This document shows positions 49,201-63,033 of a stretch of 64,000 nucleotides of DNA, in pieces. Location: assembly GCA_000697355.1 (NCBI GenBank), contig JNEN01001262.1:372001-436000 (forward strand). The letters are read 5' to 3'. Origin of the DNA: Syncephalastrum monosporum B8922 (taxonomy: Eukaryota; Mucoromycota; Mucoromycetes; Mucorales; Syncephalastraceae). Position numbers and translations under genes: made by a program. The notes beneath the pieces were generated by a model, which was given only the letters and a program-made list of their open reading frames with translations, searched no databases and had not been told where the DNA came from. Position 1 is the first letter of the stretch. Each line of letters starts with the position of its first letter.

Positions 49201-52200
49201 GTTGGTAAGACAGCCATCGTCTTCACAGCGCCACAATTGACGCTTGTAGTCCTTGAGATTCAGCTTCTGCAGGGTGAGACGGGCGCCTTCCTTTTTGTTC
49301 GTGGTGGTAACGACGAGCGACTTGTCATTCTTGGAACGGATGAAGAACCAATCGCTGGGGAAGATACCATATTGTTGCGTGACAAGCTTACGCTGAGATT
49401 TGGATGTGCCTGTGTACAGGAGATTAGTATTTTTTCCTTGTCTTAGTGTCCGAGCATCTGCTGTACCTCTGCGCGACGCGATCGTGAGGATAATGACCTC
49501 CCATGAAATCAAGTGCAGAATTTCCTTCTTGTGCACTTCATTGTAGCGACGCTCGAGTTGTCCATAACGCAAGCTCCAGTTGTAGTGGGCGGCGCTCTTC
49601 TTGTAATCAGTCACCTGAACCTGCCAGCCATCAGTGCTCTTGACAAGGCCGAGACCGAGGTTGGCACGAGTATCGGAGGCGATGACACCATTGGTCTTGA
49701 GCGTCCACAGTTGACGCTCATCCGCACGCTTATCATCCGTGATAAGTTTGGCTCTCAGCTGCAGGCGATCACCGCTTGTCATGGCATCTGTCAATGGAAG
49801 CACATTTTAGCATTCGCGTTGCATGTTACACCAAGTCACCGAAAATAACTTACCATGTGCGTGCAGCACCAGACCCGTGGCACAATGCGTGATATAACCA
49901 TCAATGAAAGCCCACTTGAACAACTCGCAGTCTGTGTTGGAATCCACCTTGCGCAGCTCGACAAAAGCAGATGATTCGGGCTTCTCGGGAGCCAAGGCAT
50001 AGCCATCCTGGGTCGTAATGAAAAAGGAGTCTTGGGGCCAGGCTGCGGTATGAACAGCAGGCTTGATCTGCTGCGAGAGAGTCTTCTGGCGCCACTCCTC
50101 GAGCATGGCTACAGACCAGCGCACCAGGATCTGAACACTGTTTTCAACCCGAATCTCCGGGATCAGAAGACCCCAGCGATGCTCCTCCTTGTATGAGGCA
50201 TGTTGGACGAGAGAGAGCTTGAAGTTGTTCTCGCCGTCGGCATGCGGAGCAAGTGTGAGTGCAGGCTCAGTGCCGTGCACAAGATAGCCGTCGATCGAGA
50301 GTTTCCAGCGCTGGCTCTGAGGACGCGGCTGGACTGGTGCCAGCTTGAGGGTACCGCCTTCTTGAAGGTCTGTGTATTCATATTCATGAGTGAGAATGGT
50401 CTGAAATACACTGTGCTTTCATGACATACCCTTTACGTCAATGGCTAAACCAGTGCCGTAATTGACGAGGACACCTGACGAGTACGACCAAAGCTGATAA
50501 TGCCAATGCTCATGACTGATGCGTGTCATATAGACATTATTGGTCTCCTTGTTGACGGAAAGAACGAAAGGACTCTCCTTTGTAGAGCCTTGCACGAAGG
50601 AGCGGATAAAGAACCAGCTGCTTGGGCATTGAGCATAGCGGTATGTGATGGCTTTGGCACCCTGCGAGGACTTGATTGCGGCCTTTTGAGCTGTGTTGCA
50701 TCTGTATGAGTAAACGTATTCAGGAGCTATTTTGGCATTGCTATACCTTGCTTTTTCTTGAAGACGGGAAGAACGAAATTCCACCGCTGCTCTTTGTGGT
50801 CGCCTGAGCGTCTCTCCGCCAAGTAGATACGAGATGAGTCAGCCTTCTGAACGGAAAGAACGAGAGTACGGTTGCATCGCACATGAATAAAGCCCTCCTT
50901 GGTAAGGCCCCACATTTGGTTTTCCGAGCCATGCTTCTTCTGGTCATAATGACAGAGAGCAGTGTTTTTTACGAGCGAACCTAAAAGAGGAATTATCGTG
51001 ATTTAGAGGTATTTTGCTCTCAAGACGTGCGTTATAACATACCTCCACGAACATCGAGAACAGTATTGGTTGCTTTGTTGAATAAGAAGCCGCTCTTGTG
51101 TCTCCACAGTTGACGTGAGTAGCTTTGAGTGTTGATTTTTGCAGCAATGATATCACTGCCAGTCTTGGTGTCCAGGATGGTGAGAGCCAGTCCTGTTTCT
51201 TGACTCTTGACAAAGAACCATCCCTCGGGGAACTTGCCAGGTTGATCCTCATTCTTGATAGTGTGGGTTTTGAAGATAGGTAAAGCGACGGTGAACTTTT
51301 GCTCATGGTTTTTGCCCTTCTGTTGCACGTGGACTCGTGCACCTTCACGGTTCAGACTGAACCAACTCTCCTTCAATCCCAACACCCAAGAAGGATCATG
51401 TTTCAAGCAGATCTCATTATCGTTGGTGAGGGTCCATGTTTGCAGCTTGGGGTCACCAGATGGCTTGGTTTGGCATGCATAGGCATCCTCCTTGAGAGCT
51501 TCGACAGACAGGACATAGTTCGAGTGCTTGTTGACAACTCGTCCGGTCTCGGCATCATAATACCACAGCTGGCTCTCGTATCCTTTCTTGCGTAAGGTGT
51601 CAACAGTCAAGTGCCCGCCTGCTTGCGACATGGAGCTGGCTTCGGTACCAATGAATAGACCGGTTTGCTTGGATTTGAGGAAAAAGGGAGTCTCAGGGAA
51701 AACGCCAGCTGTCAACCTCTGGCTTGCTTCGTTGTCAAGGCTGGGTCCAGCAGAGGAAGCGGACTTAACAGAGCGAGCGTCTAAACGTAGGACGAATGAA
51801 TAAGACGCTACTAGATCGCTTTTGATATGCATACCATCTTCTTTAATCTGGGCCACACCCTTGCTCGAGGGTTTGCTGCTGTCAACAGTGCTAGAGCTCG
51901 AAGTACGCTGTAGGTTAGACGTCGAGGATGAGGAAGACGACGAGCCAGCCTGTAAGACAAAGTTCCAGTGCTGCTCCTTGGAGCGTTTGTCATCGGCTTG
52001 CAAATGGAGATGGAGGCCTTCGCGGCGCGAGAAGAACGACTCCTTTATGCCAAGCACTAGATCAGGCTTCTGCTTTAAGCAGATATGACCTTCGGCAGTG
52101 AGAGCATAAGCCTGCGTAGCACTGCTGCCGTCAAGACGCTTCTGTACGACAACGTCGGTGCCAGCCTTGATGTGGCCTGCGAGAAAAAGGAAAAAAAAAA

Positions 52201-52723
52201 AAAAAAAAACATTGAGTGGGCGGGGTTCAAATATAGACAAAAGCCTGCAACACCAATAGTCTACTCTAAAGGGCGCGTTATCCTGAAATGGGATCATTGG
52301 GGCCACAAAGTAATCGGATGCGCTCCCGAGCGCCAAAAAAAATTATCACATCCATGACAGCACCTGCCAGCCCGCCTTCCACCCCACTCGCCCATGCAAA
52401 GTATAAGGAAGTAAACAAAATAAACTCTCAACGTACCCTTTGTGATGTCCATCACAAGACCCGTCTCCTTGTTGATGAGATGGCCCTCATCATCATGGCG
52501 CCATAGCTGATCGTCGGAATTTGCCGTCTTGAGTGTAGCAAGCACGACAAAAGCACCGTCACCTCTTTGCGAGGGTGCAAGCACATAGCCATTTTGGTGC
52601 TTGATATAGAACCAGTCTGAAGCACATGTGATAGCAGCGAGGGCGCATCGAATCAGTGTGAGCTAATAATGACATTGTCGTATTAATTCCATTTTACTTA
52701 CTCTTCGGGAAAGACTGCGACAT
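36534..52723 (-). CDS. Giant (about 4,950 aa) beta-trefoil / helical-repeat / HAD-like protein
   Basis: One gene spanning 16.2 kb. It starts at MSQSFPK (52723), without a signal peptide. Exons: 52723-52702, 52616-52437, 52176-51835, 51780-51043, 50980-50747, 50690-50430, 50369-49854, 49787-49467, 49409-47115, 47060-46527, 46476-45760, 45709-43269, 43217-43142, 43092-40950, 40890-40285, 40232-39945, 39895-39848, 39799-39097, 39044-38979, 38925-38863 and 38809-36534. Phases agree across every junction except for one net frameshift near 41.43 kb inside exon 14. The order is about 11 trefoil-like units, about 12 helical repeats with Gly/Ala-rich segments, a Lys/Glu-rich linker, and a HAD-like C-terminus. 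I do not recognise a named family with this architecture; a cytoplasmic structural or scaffolding role is inferred. A split into several genes is possible but no internal start or terminator suggests it. Confidence 0.8.
39945..40232 (-). other. Exon encoding Lys/Glu/His-rich linker
   Basis: This 288-nt exon of the giant gene encodes 96 residues that are mostly Lys, Glu, Ser, Asp and His, with recurring HKSKKSDEC and EKKE units. It separates helical repeats and is likely disordered or a single charged helix. It contains several cysteines in DEC-type repeats, otherwise rare in this protein. Confidence 0.85.
41386..41430. repeat. 15-bp minisatellite, three copies, beside a frameshift
   Basis: Three perfect tandem copies of a 15-mer (ACGACAGCGCCACCA on the plus strand) encode Gly-Gly-Ala-Val-Val repeats in exon 14 of the giant gene. 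The reading frame used upstream (from 43092) and the one used downstream do not agree, and the shift falls at or just beside this tract. Confidence 0.9.
45308..46000. repeat. Tandem duplication, copy A (693 bp)
   Basis: It matches 46075-46767 at an offset of exactly 767 bp with only a handful of differences. It includes parts of two coding exons and the complete intron at 45710-45759. The duplicated protein segment is one trefoil-like unit plus the acidic linker after it. Confidence 0.93.
46075..46767. repeat. Tandem duplication, copy B (693 bp)
   Basis: Partner of 45308-46000 within the giant gene. Conservation of the intron as well as coding sequence shows a recent DNA-level duplication or gene conversion. 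The flanking DNA on both sides diverges abruptly. Confidence 0.93.
47115..52616 (-). other. N-terminal trefoil-like array of the giant protein
   Basis: Nine of the about 11 repeated units lie here; two more follow at 45.4-46.8 kb. Each unit begins with a (S/N)WFFI(R/K)S-type strand, passes a QLW.....G.L.N..TGL.LD(V/I) block, then a QxWxLxxxGxI block, and ends with an xQxWxFxxP block. This W/G periodicity is that of ricin-B/MIR-like trefoils. Examples: SDWFFIRSKNDKSL, EGYFFIRVNYGDG, AGFFLIKSDLHG. Short polar linkers, one strongly acidic and Ser-rich (about 47990-48180), separate some units. Confidence 0.75.
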
Positions 52724-55700
52724 CTTGAAGGCAAGATAGTATCGTAGAAGGGTATCGCAAGTAGAAGAGTAGGTGTTAAAGCGCTGTTATTTCTCGGCCC
52801 TCGATATGAGGATGGGAAGAGAGAAAAAGAGCAAAATAGACTGGACATACAGAGCTAGATATTATATGCGTGAGACGCGCGCTCGGTCTCTGTGTCTGTG
52901 ACGCCCACCTAACATGCACAAACAAGGCATTGATCGGCCACTAACCCGAGATTTTTTGACTTTGAGTTTGGACACAACATATCATGTAGCAGTAGAGGAG
53001 TACGCTAGTGGCTTCGCTGGATAAAAAAAAAGCATACCACTGACTTCTTGATTGTGATACATTCGTCTCAAACTTCCACGTCTTACAAAGTTCCTAATTT
53101 GAGCTGCTGATCTGTAGCAGCCTAGGCCGGACGCGGCATCTTGAGCGCAGATGGGTAGCACACGTACTTGGTTTGTACTTCCAGTGTCGATGGTACCACC
53201 GTCAAGCTTCCTTTTGCTTGAATTTTTGCTCGTCTGGACATGCCAAAAACTGTAGCAATGCCGAGATGGACTGCGCTTTACGTGAAGTATGGGGTTCCCT
53301 TTTCTTTTTTTCTTTTTTTTTGCCTCTATTTTTCATGTGCAAAATGGCTAATTTCTCTAATGGCGTTACGAACTTTATCATCGTTTACCACGCTATTACA
53401 AGACACTAACTGACGGCTGATATAAGGTTGCTTCATTATGACGCTCTTGTCTTGCTTCGCGATACAGAAACTGCCTTCCTATGCGGTATTCTTTAAAACT
53501 GAATGCAAGCTCGACACGTACCATTGGGATGGTATTTTGTCGCGCATTCCCTCGCTGGCTATTATTAGCCTTGGCGACAGGCGTATTCCGATGCCACAGT
53601 CCTCGGGCAGGTAGCAGACTTCAACTTTATTAGAGAATGCCGACTACATACATATGCTTGCAGTTTATTTACTGCTGCATGGTCGGGGAACGCTGTTTTT
53701 GGGCTTTATTTACTATTCTCTACAGCAAGCATTTACACACGAGAACCAATCCAGTCGATCTGCATGCTTGTAAGAGTCACAATCAATTCGAGTATTATAA
53801 GTACGCTTCCTCTTGTGTTACAAAGGGAGAAGCTTCTGAACGCAGCAGCGGCAGTCCACTGCCTTGGAGAAAAAGGGCTCCATTTCAGGACGTCAACATT
53901 CCAGACTCTTTTTTTTTCTCATCTGGAAGATTTCAAAGAAATTTCGACACAAGATACCATAATAGACTATCTGCTAACATCCAAAGTCTCAATATAATGG
54001 AGGACCGCCAAATGCCTTCTCATTACCAAATCAACATTCCTGCATGTGCTTCTTTGTCTCAAACTGTAAAATGATTCTCCGAACCGTACAAATCCACTGC
54101 AAAATGTTCACGCAAGAGTTGAATTTCTCCAGTTAATGTTACTAAATTACGATGTCTTGTTTCACTACATAGAGCTCACCTGAGCACGTAGTTGATCACT
54201 GCTGCTTTTGACTTGCGAGCCTTATATTTTCGACTGTTATTCACGCTCATAATGTTCTTGTGACACGATTCTAAGAGCACCGCCGTTATAGTACTGTAGG
54301 GCAACAACGCCCACAGGGGGCGAGGGGTTACGCGCCACCTCTTGGATACTTCCCAAAGTGTGCACGGTCTGGTTTCACGCGTGTAGTTTACAAAGTGTTC
54401 ATCACGTGAGACAAACAGGCTGCATATGTTTTGTGCAATTGGAGCCTCGCCAGATGGAAGTGGAGTGCTGCTTTACCGCCTCCCGCCAGCAAGAATTAAA
54501 GATGGCCCTATACTATTTCCGGAATAAATCTTCTCGACGTATTGTTACATTCGGTATAGGATATATCCCTGCAGCCCTTCAAAACTGTGCCGGTCACAAT
54601 CTTCTCGAAAATATCAGCATTCGAATTGGCCACGGTAGAGCATTCAAAAATCCCGTCCATTGCAGCTAGGAGTACTCTCCGGAATTCTCCGCGATGTTAA
54701 AAAGTTCCTGGTTTTCTGCGGTGTGTGGCACCTGCGGTAACGTTTTGAGACATCTGAAACAAATAAGCACCCAAGTACTGGTAGAGATGCCTCAAACGGA
54801 TACATGGAAATCTTATCTTCTTGAGCATAACATGATGTATGACAGCGATTAATATCATACATATAGACTATAGTAGTACCTCGACGCGATTATGTCGCCT
54901 GATATTGTTATATGCAATAACAGTTTCATGTTGCGAGCATCAGTTTGACACAGGTGCTTCCGTGGTGACCGGTATTATAAGAGCACATATACCCATCACT
55001 GGCTCAATTAGACTTTGTCGGGTGCTGAAGAAGTAAATATGTGGCATCCTGACACTCCAACTTATTGAAGCAGGAAATTTTAACACAAATGGTTTAGTGT
55101 GTCAATTTTTATACACTAAGCATTACCACATTAATATAATAGAGGTCAGCGATCGAGCCCTGCAACAAACACATGCTGTTTCCGTGACGCAAATATCGAG
55201 CAATGTTTGTGTATACAGTTACATGCCGATGACAATGCGATGCGACACGAACACTCCTGGGAGAAACTTTTTTTTGAAACAAGTGCAGGAAACAACCACC
55301 ACACTTGATAACATATTGTAAAATCTACAGGTGTGTTTGTTGCGCAATTGTACTCCTCAATGAGCTACCTTGGCCCTCCGACTCTGAAGTGTAGTGACAC
55401 AGGTCGCACCCGGTACTTCACTCAAGCCTGCTCTGATGCATCACAGTAAGTGCCATCCTCCGCCTTGTCCCAGCAATATGGCATTTCTCTACACTCATGC
55501 TGACGGATCGGACCCCTTTCCGCTATTTTATTCTCGAAGGTTTCGGATATTCGCTTGCAACTCCCGATTACTACATGCGGTGGTGAAAGTATAATAAAAA
55601 TGGACGTATCGCCATTCGAATATACTTAATCTGCTGCTTTTTTTATTTTTATTCTTATTTTTTTTTTTTTTTGGAGATCTGTTTCTTTCAGAAAGCGGCT

Positions 55701-56149
55701 CACTCGCTTTTATGGCGAGCTCTATGGGCCGAGCCAATATATGCTACAAGAGTCAGACAATCGGTTTATAGACCTATGCGGCCACATTTTGTGCTTGGAT
55801 GCTTTGTTACGCATACATATCCATTCATCTGTGTGTAATTCTATCCACTCCAGGGTTTACTCCCATCGCCTCTATCTGCAGCTCATATAATCGTCCCTTC
55901 CAGTCGACCATGTGTACAGCGAATGTTTACGCTGATTTAAATGTCAACATGAAGACATCCCGACCACTGACATAATGCAGCAAAAAATGGGAGAAATTTG
56001 TCAGTTTGAGCGCCATGCTCAATCAGGGACGTTATTTTTTATAAGCCAGACAGTCGTGAACCAATGAGCAGTGAGGAGTCACCTTTGAGGAGGACAACAA
56101 AAAAAGAAAACAACAATCAAATCTTCTTTCAACCTGTTGCGAGTCAATC
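52724..56149. other. Gene-poor region between giant gene and DBP2
   Basis: 3.4 kb, AT-rich, with many short open frames lacking any domain (for example 53637-54074, 54358-54669). The left 200 bp should hold the giant gene's promoter. The right 150 bp is the DBP2 5' flank. I see no RNA gene or transposon. Confidence 0.55.
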
Positions 56150-58543
<2,394 letters not shown>

Positions 58544-58840
58544 TTGCTTTTCTCTTTTCTTTTGCTCGACTCGTTTCTATTTTCCTCTTAAATTCCTTTC
58601 GCTTATTTCTCTTTCTGTTCCCCTTTGACAAATGTACCCAGAATCATAACCATGTTACGCGATACACAATTTCTAGAGCATCCAAACATATAAAATTGCG
58701 CATCCAAACATGAAATAAAACAAAGTATATCAGTAAGCTGTATTGGTTTCTTATATGTGAAATTAGGTCGATGTAGACTTTTTAAGTAATGTTTGTCGAT
58801 GTAGACATTATTATAGTATGGTAGTGTTCAGGTTCATTAG
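58544..58840. other. 3' region between convergent DBP2 and small-protein gene
   Basis: T-rich DBP2 3' UTR followed by AT-rich DNA with ATAAAA-type motifs; no gene. Confidence 0.6.
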
Positions 58841-59320
58841 TTAGTTTATATGCAAGTTGCGCGACGATGGTGATAAATAAGACAACGGAGAACAGCTGCT
58901 CTCCTTGCGGCAATTAGTGTACTCTGTAGAGAGGTGTGTAAAAAATAAAGGTCCTTCCTGTGGCAAAGATTTCGTGTCGATGGAGAGCTTTGGTCTCGTT
59001 CGTCGGCTTTGTTGCTTCAGTTCCAAGTCATCCATGAAAGCAGGCATTCGGCGGCATCCATTTGGTATACTTGATAAATCCAGTGGCCGTATAAACGGTC
59101 TCTTGGCAGTAATTTTTTGTATCGACTGTCGTGATGAAATGAACTTTCTTGGCGGCCGCTGTGGTTCGCTGCGTTGGGGTGTTTGATCGCGTGCTTGGCG
59201 AGCAACCATAAACTGATGTTGCACGTAGAATTGTGAGCGATCGTATTCGGCTTTACTGTAGGTGTATATGATGGTGTCTTCTTCCACACTGAAGTGTACG
59301 GACTTCTTTGGTGTGTGCAT
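58841..59320 (-). CDS. Small protein with PP1-docking-like motif, unknown function
   Basis: Single exon of 159 aa from the ATG at 59320 (MHTPKKSVHF); an in-frame ATG at 59389 would add 23 residues without conservation. The N-terminus KKSVHFSVEEDTIIYTYSKAEYDRS resembles a block that recurs in small fungal proteins: a basic residue, V-x-F, acidic residues, then TYSxxEYDR. KSVHF fits the RVxF consensus used to dock protein phosphatase 1. The rest is basic and Ser/Pro-rich, including PPRKFISSRQS and KRPFIRPLDLSS, and looks disordered. PP1 binding is inferred from a short motif only. Confidence 0.65.
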   Translation of the reverse strand: MHTPKKSVHFSVEEDTIIYTYSKAEYDRSQFYVQHQFMVARQARDQTPQRSEPQRPPRKFISSRQSIQKITAKRPFIRPLDLSSIPNGCRRMPAFMDDLELKQQSRRTRPKLSIDTKSLPQEGPLFFTHLSTEYTNCRKESSCSPLSYLSPSSRNLHIN

Positions 59321-61197
59321 GTTGGTATAATTTGAGATACTAGAATGGAGGATGGACCAAGAAGGATGGGTATTTATGCAGCTAAGCACGAGTCAAAAAT
59401 AGGACAACTGCCCCATCAGGCCTTTTATGTATGCGGCCCCCTTGAGAGGACCACACATCAAGCCACGGATTGTTTCTATTTATAGATTGTGGCTAGAATC
59501 AATTCCGTTGATCTCCTCGGTGTGTTGTACCTGCTGGAACGCAGCAAGCATGCCAAGGGTCTTATATGCTTGGCCTTTCCACACCCCCTTAAAATCACTT
59601 GAGCGTATGTCGGTTTGGGCCTTGCATACGTATTTCTTGGAAATTTCGGTGCATCGTAACTATACACTTGTTCTAAGCCTATCGGTCTTGTAACTAGAAC
59701 TTTTTGGCCAACAGCAGCTTACGTGGACCAATATCTGTCATGCGATTTATACGCAATTAGTCCGTATTACGTGTTATTGAAGAGAGATAAAGAAGCCGTT
59801 CTTGGCAGTTTCCAAGAGCCAAGGAATCGCATTGAAAGGCTAACATAAACCGTATGAGCGTTGCTGAATTTAACGTGACCAGGAAAGACCAGTCCGATTA
59901 TGACTGTATTATTGGATGTGAAGAGCTGACACATCATGTTTATGTTGATGTTTATATACTGATACCATCATCGCCTAGTGATATGATTCCGCATGGCAAC
60001 GCGCATTTTCCATTTGGGCAGTGCTATATGTTTGACTAGCTTTACTTCTGAAAAAGTTTCGCTCCAAGAGCGCTCAATGCATTGAAGATTAGTCGCTACA
60101 TGTTCTGTAATAATGATTCTCCAAGGATAACGAGCATGCTGGTTTCTCGCACTTGGATTAAGATTGACATAAGGATGCTGGGCTCCTTTAACTGCTCGCA
60201 CATCATATACAGCCATCAAGGCGGAAAAAGAAAATTTTTTCACGCGGAGCCTACAAGTCCCTTGCTTTCTCTTGTTGGCATATATCATTTTTTTTTATAA
60301 TTTGTAGTAACGAATTATGAATGTAGCAAACATTGCTGAATGAACTAGCACTTAAAGCTATGTTCACTATATAACAAGGAGTGCCCGCTCATCTTTTTGG
60401 AGGGAATCGCCCGGTAGCTACGAGTCAAAAAACCGGTCCTGTGTCCAAATTATTTAGATAAGTACAGTTTTATCGAGTCTTTCTATAAAGTTATGTTCCG
60501 CACCGTCACATACAGCAACTTGTGGCCGTGTCTCTATCTGCCTTCATAATGTTCTCAATGTTCTCCCCTTCGATCACCTCTATAGTAATAAAAGTAAATC
60601 TCTATGCTACTCGTGCATTACTAGTATCCACAAAGACTAGTTGTCGCTGGAGAGGCGTAAGTATCCCTTCATTTTCGGTCGGGACATACAAAATAATAGA
60701 AATACACGGAAAAGGTGACCTTTTCAAAAGCAAGTTTATGTGGATGCGATACATGAATGCATAGCGGATGAGTTTAAGGGAACCTGTCAAGATATTTTAT
60801 GGAAGCTGTGATTCTGCTGTCTTCTTCTGTAGGTTTACAGTAACCACGAGCCTGATGGCCTCCGTCGTCATGATATAATGATCATTTCATTAATACTACT
60901 ATTATGTAGCAAGCACCTGGTGCTCATTAAATCGTTTATATGCTGTCTTGATAACCCCTTTTACCAGTCTCCTGCTGTTATTGAAGGATTTGGCGGGTGG
61001 CCTTTCCAGTGCTTTGATGACTAAATGAATTTGATATGTGCGTATACACTGACACAGGATGTGATTGAACTTCTAGTTGAAAGAAGTCATGTCATTGCCG
61101 ATGTGATCGTATCTAATGTATAGTTTAGCATACATGATATCCGAGACTGCGTCGCTCCCACCGCGACATAAATGTATGATATTTCAACACAAATATC

Positions 61198-61218
61198 TTT
61201 TTTTTTTTTTTTTTTTTT
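61198..61218. repeat. Poly(T) tract
   Basis: Twenty-one consecutive T residues in intergenic DNA. On the minus strand this is a poly-A run, which could be a retroposed 3' end, but no target-site duplication is evident by eye. Confidence 0.85.
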
Positions 61219-61624
61219 GTGTGTGCCAAACACGATTAGATGATCATGTATGAAAAGAAAATGCTTTATACGTATACATACGAACATTTCTGTTATACCC
61301 TTTCTCGTCCCTAGTCATGAACAGACGTGCGAAGCAAGTGATCAGTGCTCATTTTTGTGCACTCTTATAAACAGCATATATGCAGTTGATATCAGAAGCT
61401 TAGTTTGGGATTACTTCAACCTTCACCTTCCTGAAAGGAAGTTCTCTAACTCGCTCCAGTATGTGCAATAGCAGTTATTCTTGTCTGGTCACCAGCGTTG
61501 ATGGTGGCTGTACTATGTAACGTAGAAAACAATACATCAGCTTTTTATCCATCTTCATTACCGCATCCGGTGTACTCTGCCATCAATACGAGCCTATTGA
61601 ATCCGCCTATGGGCATAGATTTCC

Positions 61625-62110
61625 TTACGGAATGACGATACTACACCTCCAATTTCGGCGTTTCCAAGAAGTCTCACCGTTCCTGAATCCTTGCCGACGT
61701 TTAATTATCACAACTGTCATCCCCTCTCCACAGCCGAGATTTTACAGTTATCTGCCGTTTACAATTCATAACCGATCACCTTCCTATCCAACATATCAAT
61801 CGATGATTATCCAGCCAGGCACCTATCACGAATAAAACAACATTGTATCCACCCTCTTCCTCCTCTATACTCTCGATTTATATAATTCCTCTGGTCAAGT
61901 GCCCAACAGCCTATCGACATAAGTTTCAATCTGGAGTGACCGTACAATCTTCAATTTTGGCACTGTCAAGAAACCTTCCATTTTCGTTTGCTTTCCCTGC
62001 CGGGTATAATTAACTTATACCATTTCTTCTTTTCATGCGCATTTTTATATGATACCTTCCTTCTATATCCCATTACCGACCACCTTCCCATTCCATACTT
62101 TATGAGCAAT
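61625..62110. repeat. Degenerate direct repeat, two units of about 300 bp spacing
   Basis: Two units aligned at an offset of about 300 bp share ordered blocks: GGAATGACGATAC / GGAGTGACCGTAC, then TCCAATTTCGG / TTCAATTTTGG, then CCGATCACCTTCC / CCGACCACCTTCC. The blocks are interrupted by indels. It is noncoding; the copies are old. Confidence 0.5.
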
Positions 62111-62227
62111 AAAATATTATCTCATCCTCCTCTTCTAGTCTTTGGTTCTCTTTAATCCACCTGGCCCTGACCATTCAGCCAAAAGGAATCCGACAAGCGA
62201 AAAAGATTCCGGTATGCCCACATTGTC

Positions 62228-62232
62228 AAAAA
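62228..62232 (-). terminator. Likely Pol III terminator of tRNA-Ser
   Basis: A five-T run on the minus strand, about 37 nt downstream of the tRNA 3' end; this is the first such run after the gene. Confidence 0.5.
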
Positions 62233-62268
62233 GTAAATCAATGGATATTAATGCACTAATTATTGGTT

Positions 62269-62350
62269 CGACAGCTGCAGGACTCGAACCTGCGCGGGCA
62301 TAGCCCATAAGATTTCGAGTCTTACGCCTTAACCGCTCGGCCAAGCTGTC
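62269..62350 (-). tRNA. tRNA-Ser (anticodon CGA)
   Basis: The minus strand folds into a full cloverleaf. The acceptor stem is GACAGCT/AGCTGTC, the D arm is GCC-GAGCGGTTAA-GGC, and the anticodon stem TAAGA/TCTTA has loop CTCGAAA (anticodon CGA, reading UCG). The long variable arm (GGGC-TAT-GCCC) is typical of tRNA-Ser, and the T arm is GCAGG-TTCGAGT-CCTGC. The discriminator base is G, as usual for eukaryotic tRNA-Ser. There is no intron and CCA is not encoded. Internal A and B boxes are good. Confidence 0.96.
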
Positions 62351-63033
62351 ACCCCTGTTTTTTTTGGGGGCTTTAAATTCAAACATAAATATAAGCTGTG
62401 CACGTGACTTCCTTCTCTACTACATGGCAATGCTGATGATGTCATTTCCTATTTTCGGTAGTTGCACTTCCACATTCCTCTTTTCCTGTCGTTGACTGTT
62501 TATTTTTTCTTGATCCTTTGTCAGAAACCCTTCTTTTTCTTTTCTTTTTCTTTTCCTTTTACCTGAACCTGGAGCATCTCCTACCTTTGTCATCGTACTG
62601 CACGTAACATTTGGCTTTTCCATCACAATTTGTGTCAAGATAAATAAAATATTTACGCGTTGACAACACCAGCAAACACTTCGAAGACCACTTCTTCCCT
62701 TACTGAAACCTTCAGGGCAATAGATTCAAAGCAAAACTTGATCTCGAAAGTATCGTTTTATCGACCGAGATCGACACTTCGTTTGTATTTATTTCGGAAT
62801 CGTTCAATTCGAATTCGGCCCTCAACAAACGCCGCCATCCGCCAACCTCAGACCGTCATCTGAGGCTAGCCAAGACCTCAATTAAGCGAACACGAGCTCT
62901 CTCCTCCTCCTCCTCCTCCTCCTCCTCCGCACCCGTTACCAATATAGGTGCTTCCAAAAACCCACGGTTGATGCCCCAATATAGGCCGTCCGCCATTTCC
63001 CCCCTCTCTGCCAACAATGGCAAAAAAAGGTGA
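62351..63033. other. Noncoding region between tRNA and retroelement-like ORF
   Basis: Contains a (TCC)n microsatellite at 62901-62928. Open frames on both strands are short and low in complexity. GC content rises sharply after about 63000, marking the element-like sequence. Confidence 0.55.
62901..62928. repeat. (TCC)n microsatellite
   Basis: About nine tandem TCC units, about 100 bp before the retroelement-like reading frame. Confidence 0.9.

Larger units (their letters stand above)
59321..62268. other. Gene-poor AT-rich region
   Basis: About 2.9 kb with only short open frames without domains. It holds a 21-base poly-T tract (61198-61218) and a degenerate direct repeat at 61.6-62.1 kb, listed separately. 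No coding gene is supported. Confidence 0.55.

Noticed and set aside
53637..54669. Two open frames of 145 and 103 codons in the region right of the giant gene
   Set aside because: No domain, no codon bias like neighbouring genes, and overlapping frames of similar length; probably chance.
62135..62386. An 83-codon minus-strand open frame
   Set aside because: It reads straight through the tRNA-Ser gene (DSLAERLRRKTRNLMGYARAGSSPAAV is the tRNA translated), so it is not a protein gene.
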